Assembly (NCBI GenBank): GCA_964036665.1
Contig: OZ038526.1
Span: 9,796,001-9,860,000, forward strand
Origin: Gordius sp. MW1
Lineage: Eukaryota; Nematomorpha; Gordioida; Gordea; Gordiidae
Length of the DNA stretch: 64,000 bases
Reading direction: 5' to 3'
A program made the position numbers and the translations under genes. Shown in pieces: positions 35,401 to 50,400 of the stretch. Every line of letters begins with the position of its first letter. Position 1 is the stretch's first letter. The notes beneath the pieces were generated by a model. That model saw nothing but the letters and a program-made list of their open reading frames with translations, had not been told where the DNA came from and did not search any database.

Positions 35401-38400
35401 GAAAGGTATTGGCTCAAAATCGCTGCAATTCTCAAAAATTACCATAATATAGAGGCCTATACACCCACCAAAAATTATCCAAATGTGAAATGGTCGGTCG
35501 AAAATCCTCTTTTTAAGGACGATTTGACATGGAATGAGCTCTCATAAACAAAGCTAACATTTTATAGCAAAATACGAGATGCTGCTTAAAAACAAAAATC
35601 AATGAATTATTACCCTTGATGGCGTTGGCGTAACAGGTAAGCGCGTCGCGGGGCATGTTGCACGTTTCATACAACAAGGCCAAATTGGTCCAGGCCGGGG
35701 TGAACTTTTTGTTGAGTTGTATGGCGCAAATGTAAGCTTGCAGGGCGTCCATGGGTTGGTTTTGCTGTTGATACAGTACGCTACAAAAAATAGCGGGAAA
35801 CAGTTATATAATCATTATGTATTCGCCAATAGTTAGGCTAAGCTGTATCAAGGACATTTCATGAAGAGTGCGATGAGGGGCGGTCATTAGCAATAAATCA
35901 CCGCCTTAAAAACTACAAAAAAATAGAGTTTAAATTGTTTACTCGACCTTGTAGAGTAGGTGAGGGGAAACAGGACTTTATAATAATATCACTCATATTT
36001 AATTTTGTAGGTGTGTTTAAACAAAGAAGTGCGCTAATAATATATTAGATAATTGAATCAATTATTAAAAAAAATTGACTTACCCTATAGAACACCAGGT
36101 GTCAGCGCTCCCTTCGGATTTATCGATGGAATGGCGATAAGAAATAAAGGCGTCGTGAATTTTGCCGAGGCTAGCGAAGCACCTAAAAGAGTTAACGTTT
36201 TAAAGGGGCTTAAAAATCTTATGTAACACAGCATATTTTTATCCTCAATTGCTCGAACGATCTCAAGGAATTTAGCCGAATTTTGAAAAATCCAATGGCA
36301 TTATTGATTCAATGCAATATAATGTACTCTGCTATTATTTATTAGCAAGCGTAACACTTCTTTTTTCTGGCCCGGTTTAAGCTTCTTAGATCAACCCATT
36401 TAGGTGGTCTATAAACACCAAAACGGCGCTTGCATAAAGGTGTTACATTTATTATTTCTAATCTGCATAGACATTGAAAGTATAAGGATCAAAACATAGA
36501 TGCGTAGAAATAACCTAATTAGTTCTAATGGCCAGATATTAAAAAATGTTTATCGAGATTACAAATTACAAGAATGTATTTCGAATGATGAAATGGGCAA
36601 TTAATAGTTTTAGGGATAAAGTTTAGGCGCGTTAAAAGTGACACTCAAACGTTAAGGGCATACCCTGATGCCAGATTTCGCAATGTAGCAAAGATCTCTT
36701 CTCTCTACATTTAACAAAACTCGGAGTCTTGACTTAAAATTTAGAAGAGTTTCATGTCCTATAAGCATACATAACGGAGCGATAACCTTTTAGGTTCATT
36801 TTTGAACATTATCAACGTTAAATAAGGCACCTTAAAAGGTTTTGTTATTTTAAAACTTGACTTAAAGATCGAATAAAATTATGATAGTTAAAATGTTCAA
36901 TTAGCTGCAATTACCGTCCGAGGTAATACCACGTCTGACCGCTGCCCGGGTCAATCCCGATCGCGGCTTGCAGGTATCGAATGGCGGTGCCGTCACGTGA
37001 CGACGAGCCTGATGGGGCGGCGAGGACGAGTGGTGGGGCCGGAGGGGGTAGCGGATGCTTGAGGGTGACGCTATCCCCGACTCCGGGGGCGGCAGGCGCG
37101 TGATTGTGATGGATCCAACCGACTTGACGCAACGCGTTGGCCCGGACTAAGGGGTCGACGACGTTAAAGAGAGCGGTGCCGCCGCGAGGGTAAGGGGCCC
37201 CGATGGCGTGGTTGAGACGCGAGGGTGAGGGATGATAGGGGCCGTGGGGGTGAGGAGGATATGTGGGTGGAGTAAGGAGTAACTCGTAAAGGCGTTTAGC
37301 TAGGGCCACGTAGCCCCGCGACTCGAAGAGGTGAGCGACTTGGAAGTGGACTAATACCGTAAGGAACGGAGAAATAGAGGTGCAAGCGATTTAATAATAA
37401 TTATTAGCTACTTTTAAGAGGAATGTTAACCAGGGTTTCTTTAAGGATAGAATAAAAAAATCAAAAATTGAAATGATACATTTCATTATAAAAATGACCA
37501 CGTGGGTCGAATCAAAGAAATTCTGCTTTCAAATTAGTTCTAAAAAAGTGTGCCTAATTTGCAATAAATTTGGATTGTTAAACAATAATTTCAATCAAAG
37601 GTTTATATGAGGGAACCATAATTAAGAGGAATAATCTTTTGTATTTATAACAAAAAACATATATTAGTCTCACCATGTGCCCGGGAGACGGATAAAGGGT
37701 TGGATTCATCGATTATGGCCAATTGGTAGTGCTATTCAAAAAAAAATTGATAGCACTTTAAACATGATATGCTACACAAGTACAAATGTATGTAACTATT
37801 AAATAACATTTTAATTAATACAGAATATTCTAATATTTATACTCTACGCTACCTAAAGTAATAGCACATATAATGATATCCATAAACATTTATAGAATAG
37901 GAACAAAAGATCGCAACAATTTTACCCCTTTGTAACAAATTTGGAATTTTTACTAATGAAATATTACCATAAACATCACAAACTTTTAACACCCTTTTAA
38001 AAAGGGCGGACAAAAGATTTTATCATTATAAAATTCAAATTTACATTACAGGTTTCATATCAATACAAACCTTGAGGCTGTATCGCAAGTTGCCGCGTAT
38101 TTTAAAGATGGTACCCAGGCGGAGGTGTATTTCGTTGGCTCGGACAAAGTTGGGATCGACGTAGAGCGTGCGGTAAAATGCATCTATGGCCCTGTGTGAT
38201 TGATTATATCTCATGAATAAGGGTAATGTATAAAAAATTAATATGTAATGAAAAATGACCGAGTCGGCTTAATTCAGGAACCATGAATAACATGTATTAA
38301 GGGTAACACTTTTGTGTGCAGCAAAATAAGTAAAACAAAGTGAATGTGGGCGTAAGATAGGACTTCTCAATTTTTAAAAGGGTTAGCCGACATTCAATCA

Positions 38401-41400
38401 AAAATATGTCTTCAAGTATGGGACAACCATGACGAGGGAATTACAAAAAAAGAAAAAAGGCTCACACCAAAAGAACTAACAAAGGCGACTGTAAAGGATT
38501 TCGTGCTAAAAAGTTTGACCAGTGTCAAGGCTAGCCGATGAGATATTAAAGGACAATTTTGGGGCGAGATGTTCCTAAACTCTGCCGGCCGCACATGGTA
38601 ATGAGCAATCATAAGGGAGGGGAGCATTTGGTACGATATCTAAATAGAATAATGAAAGGACGCGGGGGAAGAAGGTCTGGTGTCAAAGTGCGACAAAATT
38701 AAATATACCCATAATTTGGCCTTTAATATAAGCGGGCTGGTGGAGCTCAATTATCACACCAATGCGGCGCACACTCTTGTGTACTACATTATTACTTTGT
38801 AGGTTCGCGACGGATCAAAGAAAAGCCGCTCGTTTCAACGCACCATAACTCTCAATGCTATCAAAAGGGGGGGGGGGGGCGAGGAGTAGATCATATATGC
38901 TAAAATCGAAGTTCGTTATACTGGGCAGGCAGGGAATGAATGATATTAATCGCGAAATTACCATATATACCATAGTACAAACACGGGTGCTGGCTGGGCA
39001 TAAAGTCCTTAAGGGGTAAAACCTTACCGGACTAGGGTCGGGTTAAAGATCATATTAACGCGAAACGTAGAATGTGCGAGTATAAAACTGGCCAACTGAA
39101 AACATTCATTTTTTTTATTAGATCTCGTTGGGGGTTAGGGTTAAAATAACTTCTGGTTAAATTTTTAAATGAAACAATGTATTGTACATTACTTATTTAA
39201 GATAAATTTCATTCCAAGTACGTTTCATGTCACATTTCGACTTGACATCGAATCTATCAATGTCGTGAGAACTACAAAATTCTAGGCGGGCCGCTATTTA
39301 ATAAGAAAGCACACTTTAAATGGTCGGATATTATGGGTAGTGTCATAGGCGCAGCCAACATTGGAATTAGAGGGGGGCAAAAATGAATTAGGGAGGGGCA
39401 AAATGAACATTTTATTTTAATAAATTTAAACAAATTTTTGTTAGAGTGGGGCAGCCACCCCTCCCTGCCCCCCTTGGCTACGCTCACGGGTAGCGTTATA
39501 AACAAAGCTGCCTACGCCAAATTAAATATTTGAACAGTCTGCGCCGCGCCGTTTGAGCAAATAAGGAACGATGAGTGGGCTGATACGTGAGCCTAATAAG
39601 TTTAAAAATTAACTCGTTTACCTTTTCTTTAATCTAAAAAAGCCAATGCCTGATTTTAAAATATCAGTCACAAATAAAGATGGCTTTCAAAAATAAATAT
39701 CCTTATAGCTACGTACCCAAAGGATGGATCATTAATTTTTTACGGTCTCAATGGCATGATATCTTAAATTTCAATCAATCAAATTATAAAATATATATAA
39801 AGTATCGAGCGAGTATATGGCAATGCAAATCGCCTTAATAGTTCTTAATTGAGAAATGGTAGATTCAAAAAAGATATTGTCCATAACCATTTAAATGTGC
39901 TCATACGTAGCTTTGTTCGTAACCGTAAAACAACTATAATAATATCCATACTTACCTTTAGATTGGAGAGAAACTACTATCTAGATTTCTCAACAATGAT
40001 GTGCTTTGAAATCTCAAAAAATTAACATAGCCCAATAATTTTTATAATTGATGAAATATCGTTGAATGAGAGACATTGTGAGGTCATGCGTGCTAAGTGA
40101 AATTTTTAAAAAGTGAGCATTAAACTCTCCTATAGATTGATGCGCGCGTTTGGCACGATATAAATATGACAGGCCACGCGTATAGTTTGGAGGCGAGGTT
40201 CTCGACATTGACAACTGTTTAGCAGCAAGGCCACCAAAGTTAGTGCTAGAGACACGATCAATATCACCTGTCCACAAAAAAGAGCAAATCGCATTGTGAA
40301 AATTTGTCGCAACCGCTTAGTAGTCAAATTTACATGTATGGCGGGGAAGATTGGGGCGGGGGGATGAGGAGCGGATTATACGAGGAAGCGTACTGGGTTT
40401 TAGAATTGTGGTTATCGAAAATAGGTCTAAAAATTAAAGCAACATTAAAATTATTTTTGCAAAACGATTGGCTAGTAACATGTTTAATATGTTTGGCATA
40501 TCAATTTGACAAGAAATATAATCTCGAGGCTAGGTTGATTATTAAGTGATTTATAAATTGCTGATATAATCTCTAACATTAACCCTGTGGGTGTGGGCGA
40601 ATCACATGCCAATGGCTAAGCAAAAGGATTAGCCGAATTAATGATAAATTATGTCATCACAACCAAAGTTTGATTTAAATTTCAAATATACACTAAAATT
40701 ACCTGGATTTTACTCAAAAATGAATGGCCGGTAATATAGGTCAAGATGTGGAGGAAAGAATAAAATTAGACGACTATGTTTCTAAATAGTGTAACGATTA
40801 ACGAAACTATAAACAAGGCTTTAAGAAATTTTTATACCCAATTTATTCCAGATAGACACCATCTGCAGGTAAACAATCGGGGGGAGGGGGGTATATGAAG
40901 TGAGCGATTCTGGAAATTGTTTTAAATTGTTTAACTTTAACTGCCCCGTTCTTCTTATGTCAGTAAATAATTGATAAGCTGTTAATCTGAGAGCAGTAAT
41001 AAAAATTATGGGTAAACTTCACACTGAGCAGGATTAAGCATATATAAGCATAATTAGATGATTTTGCCTATCCGTGGGCAGATAAAATAAAAAAACTACT
41101 CTCCAACCGGTTAATTTTTTGTAAACAGAGGCACTTGGGAAATTTTATTTTAAAATATTTTTAAGATGAAATGCCCCATAAAACATTATATCGATGATTA
41201 AGGATGTATAATAGAAAGTGCACATTTAAATTGAATGAAAAACGAAGATGTAAAAATTCAATGTATAAGGTGGAGGGGCATTCAATATTGATATGTGTCC
41301 TGATTAAAAATTATTTTCCCACGCTATCAGCGTTCTCGATATTTCCTATCGAAAGAAAATCAGTTTTGGCGTGGGGAATAATCAAAGGGATAACTATATC

Positions 41401-44400
41401 TAAGTGTTGCAATTGATTTGCGAATTTTATCCAAGTTATTAGGCAAAGGTGAGAATTACTTGCCTTAACAACAATTTTTTTGGATACAAAACTGGCCCAA
41501 AAATTTTATATCGCCATTGTGACCCTCTTGAATTTGACCATCCTTTATCCAAAAAATTAAGACTATGCCTAAAATTTAGCCTTGTTTAAATCCGCATATT
41601 TTAATCGACTTTTTGGAGAAAAAAAATACACGCAGCAAGCTATCAACTTCTTACCAGTCCCCGACCATGGCCGTAGCGAGGGGGAGGGGCGGGTGTCCCC
41701 CTCTAAATCCAAAGATCCTTTTAAATCATAGCTAAAATAAAAAAATTGTCACTTTGTCCCCCTCTAGTTCCAATCTTGACTACGCCTGCCTCAAGCCCAG
41801 ATTCACTAAGGTATAATTGCCATTATTTGATTGATTATTGGAAAAATTTCAATAATAATAGGGAGGGAGGGTCGATGTTTGGGAAAAAAGCTTAAGGTGG
41901 AAGGTGTGACACGGTGACCCATATTAACAGATAGAAGCTTCATCACAGATAAGGTTTCTCAATCGAGGCTATTTAATAAGATATAGGATTCGACTGCCCA
42001 TTGTAGGGGAATACATTATGGTGAGGTAAAATGTGACCTTAACTGCACTGAGACAATACCAGATTGGTTGCCAAAATTTAAAGCCACTCATAACGAGTTG
42101 TCATTACTTAGAGGTCACTGAATAAATTTACCGTAGAGGATTAGAAGAAAAAGGTTATTTATGATTAACGTAACAAAGCTTTACTTACGGTACGTTTGGA
42201 ATGAGAGAATACTATGCAAATGCTAAATTTGGCAGATAGGGGTGGGTAAAATAATACTGTGGTAGCTTATTTACTTTGGCGTAATGGTTTAGGAACACTT
42301 TAATATAGACCCATTTCTTAGGAAGCAGCGATATACACGACTGGGTGGACCGGCTGATTGGGTTCGCAAAGAGTGACGCTCCAACATATGCTACGACGAC
42401 AGAGATATCACGTGGAAAAGAGGGAAATTGATATCATAAGAAGCTAATGAGGGAGGTGGCTCGAAATACTGTAATACTGTGATAAACGAGTTGGCTAATT
42501 GATTTCTTTATTAAGCAATTAACTGCATGCTCCCACAACGAGTATTACAAGGTTTAACACGGACAATTCTGACAAGTTAATTGTCCATTGATGTGGATTG
42601 GGGCGGGTAATAGATTATAAAATTTAGGATCTCATCTAATGCACTCTTTTTGTCCAACAGACCGGGTCGATTGAGGTTGTAGAAAGGCGCGAGGACAGGA
42701 AAGTTTGCAGGAGGTAAAGAAGGTTAACTTATTGAAGGTTGTGCTCATAGTAATGATATCAAGCAAAAACGGGACCCCTTGAGTGTCCGTTTAAATAATG
42801 TTAACAGAAGGGGGGGAGGAGTAGTGTGACAGGTGACAATAGACAAATACGAGGGTGGAGTGTTGTGAGGGGGTAAAGGGGTCAGCGAGTGACCCTCACC
42901 TTGGGGCATTTATATTCGCGACGCAAAAAGGGCTGGTCATTCTTTGTTTTGTTACTAGTCACGCACGATGTTAAACCAGAGTTAGCGTTATCGGTATAGG
43001 GCGCAGGGGTTGCAAAGATGGTAGGGAGGGGGGGGGGGGATGCAAAACGCAGCTAGGCAAAATGAACGCGCATCATCACCATTCCATCTAACTATATCTT
43101 TAGCATCTCCCTTTCTATTATGAGCGATATCAAAGAGCTAGCTAGTTATGCGTAAAATGTAAAAATACTCTCGCATTCAATCAAACCCCTTCCCGTTTCT
43201 CCCTCCCTCATTTCTTATACCGAGCGCGTTACCCACAAGGGGGTAAACATTCCCGTTTTGCCTCCCTCTCTCCCTCCTTTACCTAAATGTACACACAAAC
43301 ATACTCGATCAATGCCATGTCAATTGGGGCTGTGGAGAAGGGGAAGGAGGCTTAGAGTAAAATCGAACGTTGTGTGGTTTATGCATGAAGTAGGGGTAGA
43401 AGGGGAGGGGGTGGGGGAACTCAAAGGTTAACATGGTGTTGAGTTGACAATGCCTAGGGAGGGAGTGAGTTATCGAGCCAGTAAACAACAATTAAAAAGG
43501 GTTGACAAATTCTGCATTAATCGTTACGCCGTCGTGCTATTTAAAAGAATGCACATAGACAATTTCTTAAACAAAAAATTTAACGAGTGTGAAGGAGGGG
43601 GTGTGGTGAGTTTTATTTGGCGAACGGCAACGAGAAGGGAAATGCAAACGATCTTAAGGAGATGTGATGATCGCGCGTTTGCCCCAAACATTGGGCCACA
43701 AATCAATAATTAGTAGTGAGAGAATAGCCTACCCTTTCGCTCCTACACTCTGAATGATGGGAGGGGGAAGGTCTTATAACGATGGCCAGCTAAACAAACG
43801 CCCATCTATAATTAACAACCATGTGTGCATATCCAATCAGCAAGGCAGGAGGAGTCATTGACAAATCAACTAAAGTCATAGACCGCGACACAAACCTAGG
43901 CGAAACTTAACCTATGGCTTCATTTCACATTGCTTCATTATAAAATTAAATTCTCTATATCATTCCTTATAGTAGCTATGTATTGTAAAATATTGATCAC
44001 TTCTCATTCTTAATTTTATAGGACGGGGGGAGGTAAGGTAAGAGCCCGCGAGAGGGGCCCATAAATCATCCCACAGGGTCATCAATATTAGGTTCATCAT
44101 AATTTATGTGTGGTCAATTCAACAAAAAACTGGTAAAAGAGTGTAAAATAAAGATACATAAGCAAAAAAGGGTGGCATGTAACGGATAGGGAGGGAGGGA
44201 AAGGATATTGTGTCACTTGGCTCAACAATGTCAGTATCGATTAGGAGCGCACCACATGTAAAATTGTCGCGGCCAGTGCGGTGTAGCGCCTGGATCTGAT
44301 TTACCCAAAAAATTAAGGGCTGGAAGGAGGGAAAGGGTCGATGTAAATATAGGGGTCATAATAGTATCGATTTTTATTCATTTGTAAGTGAACGAATGGG

Positions 44401-47400
44401 CACGATGCGATTCGCAGGCCGACCTACATCTACGCGAATTTAATTGCAATTTTATGACAAAGCACCCCTGGCAGATTCACGATCTAGGGTGCGTCTTAAT
44501 AGGCGATTTTGAATCTAGATTAAAAAGGGCGAATGCATGCTAAAACATAGCCGCGTCTTAATACGAGCGTCACTTCATTTTTGTTCTGTTTTTGCTCATA
44601 AAACAAATATTTATCCTTTAATTACGCTTATGAATGCATATTCATATGGTAACTAAACTAAAATTGTTGATTCCACGACATGTATATTGCATATTTCGAC
44701 AACAAAAATATGGCGCCATGAAGTTGAATCGTATATTAAGGCGGGCCCTTGGGTAAATTAGTGTAGTGTAACAAGAATTATATATTTCATATGCAAAATT
44801 TAATGCCTTTAAAGATTACCCGCTTATAAATGTTTATATATAGCGTCGGGTGTATAATTGAAAACGTAGTTAAATGAGTGAGAAAAAGATGATCTTAAAC
44901 TATTGAAAAGAAGGACGTCGATAATACAATAGGTCATAGGCGTAACCAGCATTGAAATTAGAGGGGGCAATACTAATTTAGGGAGGGGCAAAATAATCAT
45001 TTTTTTAAAGTTTAGCAATAATTTTAATAAATTTCAAAATTAAATTTCAAAACACTACCCACGATGGTCCCAAGTCCGAGTGCAAAAAGTGGAGGGTTAG
45101 CGTCAGGTCGGGAACCGGCTATAAAAACCAACTCCAAAATTATAATAGTTTCAAACAGATTTTACAAGAAAAGGCAAGGGCGTCCTCCACAAACGGCGCG
45201 CACTGCATACCCCGCCCATGCAATGTGAAAAGTACACTAGGGTTGCTGCCCAACTCACAACGAAGGCGGTTAAGGAAATCAGTTGTGGAAAGAATGCGAA
45301 TAACGTGCTAGAATGTGGGAACGTTGACGGACGGGTAAGAGCATCGAGGTCGCACAAATGCTAAAAAGAAAAAAGGTACACATCGCCTGCCTACAAGAGA
45401 CGAGGTGGAAGGGAACGAAAGCTCGGGAATTAGGAGAAGGATACAAGCTTTTCTACAGTGGGTCACCAAATCGTAGAAACGGGGTCGGTATCGTTCTAAG
45501 CGAATCGTTCAAGCACAAGGTGGTGGAAGTCAAGCGTTGTTCCGACAGGCTAATGTAGGTGAAGATTTTGAGATCAAGGGGCCTCCTAACCGTTAAGTGC
45601 GCGTATGCTCCCCAAATTGGGTGTTCGGAATCAGAGAAAGACATATTCTTCGATTCATTGAAAAAGGAAATACAAGGAATAGGACAGGAAGAAAGGCTAA
45701 TTTTGGGGCAGATTTCAACGCTCACGTAGAGAAAGATCGCCTCGGGTATGAACGCAATCATGGAGACTATGGCCATGGTTTGAAGAACAAAGAAGGGGAA
45801 AAACTTCTCCAAGTATCCCAAGCATATGACATGGCGATCGTTAACACCTATTTTCAAAAACGCGAAGATCATATTGTGACCTATAGAAGTGGGAAGCATT
45901 TCAGTCAAATTGACTATTTGCTTATACGGCTAGAAGAAGCCGAAAAGTGGTCAAAGCGCTTAGCTGTATATGGTTTAAAGGTCAACGATCGAAAAACGGG
46001 ATACATGGAAATGAACGGGCCTAAAAGCCCGGCCCGCGGGCTTCTGCTTAAAAATAAAATAACGGGCCGGGCCTGGACAGGCCGTAATATAACTAAACGG
46101 GCTCAGGCCGGGCCTAGACCCGTGACAACAACAAATAGATTTGGCATAAAAGAAGGTGTTTTTATAATGCTTATAATTATTTTATGTATACTAAATTAAC
46201 AAGGTAAGTTAAATTTTTTTTCCATCTAAGTTCATTAATTCATCAATATCTCACTCAACCCGTTATACACGAGAACCCATGGGGATAGCCTATTTAAATT
46301 AGAGGGGGGCGTGGGGCAAAAAATGTTTAAAGAATTTTTGGATTTGGAGGGGGGGGGGCAGCTGCCCATCCTTGCCTTCCCAATGCCCTCTAATAATATT
46401 GAGTGAATTAATTTAATATTATGTAAAATTATTTATATATATACTCATTAGCAAATTTAAAATCAAATTTTGAAATTTATTTAAGTCACTTTTGTAAAAT
46501 ATCACTGTTTTTGCATTTTTATCAAAAACCTAAAAATCTGAAATGGTGGAAAAGCAAAGAAGCCAAGTATATTAAAAACATTATAACCTTAATTAAAGTC
46601 TATTTGGCTTATATAGTTTTAAGTATCCCAAAGTGCCACTGTAAAAGAGATTTTTTCCCTGTAGGTCGCCTCTTAAAAGATAGAAGATCTTATATGATCG
46701 GGAATTATTAAATTATTATTTTTACAATATTTTTATTAACATATTTAACAAATACATATTGTTTCCCATATCGATAAAAAAAATTAAACAAAATAAATAA
46801 ACAAATTTACGGGACCGTGCCGGGCTCAGGCTTTGTATAAAATTAGCGGGCCGGGCCCGAGCTTATAATTTAATATTTTTACTGGCCCGGGCCGGGCCGG
46901 ACTTTTAAATTTTTATTACGGGCGGGCCGACTGACCTAAACAGGCCCGTTGCAGGTCTCTAATGCAGATAATCCATCCTATTAGACAATTAAAAGTATCG
47001 ATTTAATTTTTATAAAATTTCAAAGTCGGAAAGGTTACAAGAGTGCATTTACATTTTTATTAATTCTAATAATAATGAAAGATCTTTATAAATATATGAT
47101 AATTTTCCTTAATTGGAAAAAAACTCTTTATTAAATACAATGCACCCCTAGCATGAGTAAGCTAATATTTTGTGCAAGCTTATTAGATGACAATATAGAA
47201 TAGAGACCTGTACGGCCCAGCCCGGCCCGCGGGCAGCCCGAAAAGCCCGGCCCGCGGGCCGGGTATGGGCGGGCTTTGGACTTTAAAAAAAACAACGGGC
47301 CGGGCTTGGGCGGGCCGACAAATCAAGCGGACCTGGCCTAGATTTAGCTAGGCCCGTTAGAGGCTCGTTGCAAAATAGTTAATTTTTTATTTGTGTAGTA

Positions 47401-50400
47401 ATAAATACTTTAAAATAATTACAACTTAAACAAAGACAAACGTCTTATATTTAAACTGTTTTTTTATTAATTTAAATTTATTTTTTTTGTGTCCTAATAC
47501 GCAACACAAACACACTTACTTTTCCTTTTTCACTTCACCCTAAATTTAAAAACATGGTAATGGCTACTCCTCAAGAGAGAAATGAAACCTATGAAGAAAT
47601 TAAAAATCTTATAGAACGGGAAGATTTTATACAATCAGTTAATCCTACCAGGGATTGTCAACCTGACAGTAGTGTACCTGAAGGTAAGATTTCTCAGTTT
47701 TATGATAACCTATATTCTTCTAGCCAATAAAGCAAAATATGTATTTGGAATGGGAAGACCATGATATTCAGCCTTCAGCAACCAATGAACTCCACCAATA
47801 TCTTGGGGAATGTGTGAATCCTGAAGGCTTCGATCTTATAAAATGTGGAAAGGCAAAGAAGCTAAGTAAATAAAGTAAAATCAATATAACCTTTAATTAG
47901 GTACCCAAAATTATCTCATTTGGCATTTAGGGTTTTAAGTATCCCGGCTACAAGTGCCACTAGTGAACGAAATTTCTCAACGGCTGGTCGTTTATTAGAA
48001 GAGAGAAGAACCCGATTAAGAGCGGAAATAATTAACGATTTATTGTTTTTACATGATTATTATTGATGTTTTTAACATATATTACTGAATATTGAATTAA
48101 CTTTTTAATAAAAAAAATAACAATCGTTAGAAATTTGCAAAAAAAAAAATTTATGGGCCCGGGCCGGGCCTGGGTTTTGCAAAAAATGTTTAGGGCGGGG
48201 CCCGGGCCAATTTTTTTTTCAGCGGGCCAGGGCCGGGCCTAGAAATTTTTGAAGCGGGCGGGCCGACCAAGCAAAATAGGCCCGTTGCAGGTCTCTAATA
48301 TAGAATACAGTCAAAACCGTTTAATTGCAAAGCCTCGGGCCTGAGAAAAAACTCGCGATTAACCGATATTTCGCGATTAAACGATGGAAATAAAAGTATA
48401 TGTACATTATATTAAATATTCTTTTCTTAAGCTTCGCAATAAAACGATATTTTATATAATTATCTGGTTAATTTAAGGACTGAAAAATGTTTGTGAATAT
48501 CCGATATTGTAAGTACTATTAAGCGATTTGTCAATAAACAATGTTTTTGTTAATATTATCGTTTAAAAAAAAATGGCGGTTAAAAGATTTTCGCGATAAT
48601 TCGATTTGCGATTAAGAAGTTTCGACTGTATAACGTTTTTTTCACCCTGAGATGTATCTAATATGTGAATAAATTATTTAAAAAAATTGTTTTTTCTTTT
48701 AAATTCACAGGAGTAACTTTTAATGTAACTAGGAACTGTATTCAATTACATAATGTAACTGTAGGGCTATATATAGTAAAATTAGTCTCTAAATAAAATT
48801 GCATATAGATGGCGCTAATTAGAGTGTAACTTTAAGTTAAATGCGGCACTCCTAAAAGGAGTTATTATTATCTTCTTAAAAATATTAATAAAACCGCAAT
48901 TAATTAATTTGAAATGTAGTAGTTAGCTACATTTTTTTTTGAAAGTAACGGTAACTTAACTATACTGTGGATAAGTAACTCTAACAGCTTAAATAATAAA
49001 TAAGCCCAAATATAAGTTTAATGTCAACGTTGAGATGCTTATTAGTGGTGTAAAATTAGAAAGTAGGAAACATTTCCAGAGCTTCAAAAAATTACAAATA
49101 TCATTTGTGACATTTTAACTGGCAAAAGTAGATTCGAGAAGATAATATTCATATTTTTGGAGCAAAAATCACAAATTCCCATTCAAATTTTTGCATATTT
49201 TCAGTATCTCGAAAAAACCTGAGTATTGTTTAATTTTTGTTCTGTTCAAGTTGATATTTAACAAAATAATCGATCAAGTTAAATTTGTTTTATCCCAATA
49301 TTAGTTTTGGTTTCCAACGTGATGTCGTATGATCGTTTCTTATATAACGGAAATAAAGTGCATACTTGCCGTAAAGGTGATTTAGGGAAGCAAGAGGCCT
49401 TTGTCACCAAAGAAGATCTAATAGAGTTGATTATTTATAAGCTAATTAACTCGCTCAACGCTCTAATTTTTAGTCTCCTCTAATCCATTATGTATCAAAA
49501 TGATAAATTTATGCAAATATATAACAATGCGAATTTACTATTCGACCCAATTGAAAATTCGAAATAAGTGATAGATTGGGCCATGAATATGGTTAAACTC
49601 TATCAGAAAGATAATTGGATACAATTGAAAAAGATGCAAAAAGGAACAGCGGGTGGACTAGATGATGTACCTATGGAAGCATGGTTAGGAAAGAGTTAAG
49701 ACCATGACGAATTTTTTTTAGAAAAATACTGGCTGGGGAGCGAATTCCTGATCAATGGAGATCAAGCACGCTAATACCCTTATTTAAAAAAGACCCTCAG
49801 GACTGTAACATTCACAGGATTATCAAGTGAATTTTCACTCCTTTAAACTTACGGAAAGTACAATAACAAGTTTAAAAAATAAAGGTGGACATAGCGGCTA
49901 GATTTGTGGCTGGCAATCTACAATGGACTTTAAGGCGCGATTTATTGAGGTGGGCCTTAAAATATAATATTCCTAAAGTACTTTCAAACAAATTTATGAA
50001 ATTTCAAATTATTGAGCTAAGGTAAGGAGTCTAGACCTTCTGGGGTTGAAATTAGATAACATCAAAGATCTGCTATTAGGGACATCCAAAAGCTATCTCC
50101 TTCGTGTATGCTAAATACCGTTGACATAGTACTATGCGAGGAGACAAAGAAAGTAAAAGGTTAGCTAGAAGTCAATAATCAAAAAACGGCATATATAGAG
50201 AAGAAGGCCACAAGCACCCCTCGCTGGATGACCAATTGAAGTACCCAGGACACATTTACATATCTTGGTTTGATAGTGCATAAAGAGAGCGTGCAAAGGA
50301 AGTCACTGCACGGATTTTAGGAAAGATGGCAAATGGCAGTATATCCGGCTTAATGAGAGACAGGTGCAGGAGCAAAGAGGAAGAGGATAACCTCGTGTCA

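Noticed and set aside
40014-40327. Minus-strand open frames considered as missing KDM6 TPR exons
   Set aside because: The translations do not resemble the TPR sequence, and the true exons 1-5 were found at 58216-59178.
42640-42760. Minus-strand open segment reading [20 protein letters not shown], considered as an extra KDM6 exon
   Set aside because: No match to any UTX block, and the exon 5 to exon 6 junction is already in phase and conserved without it.
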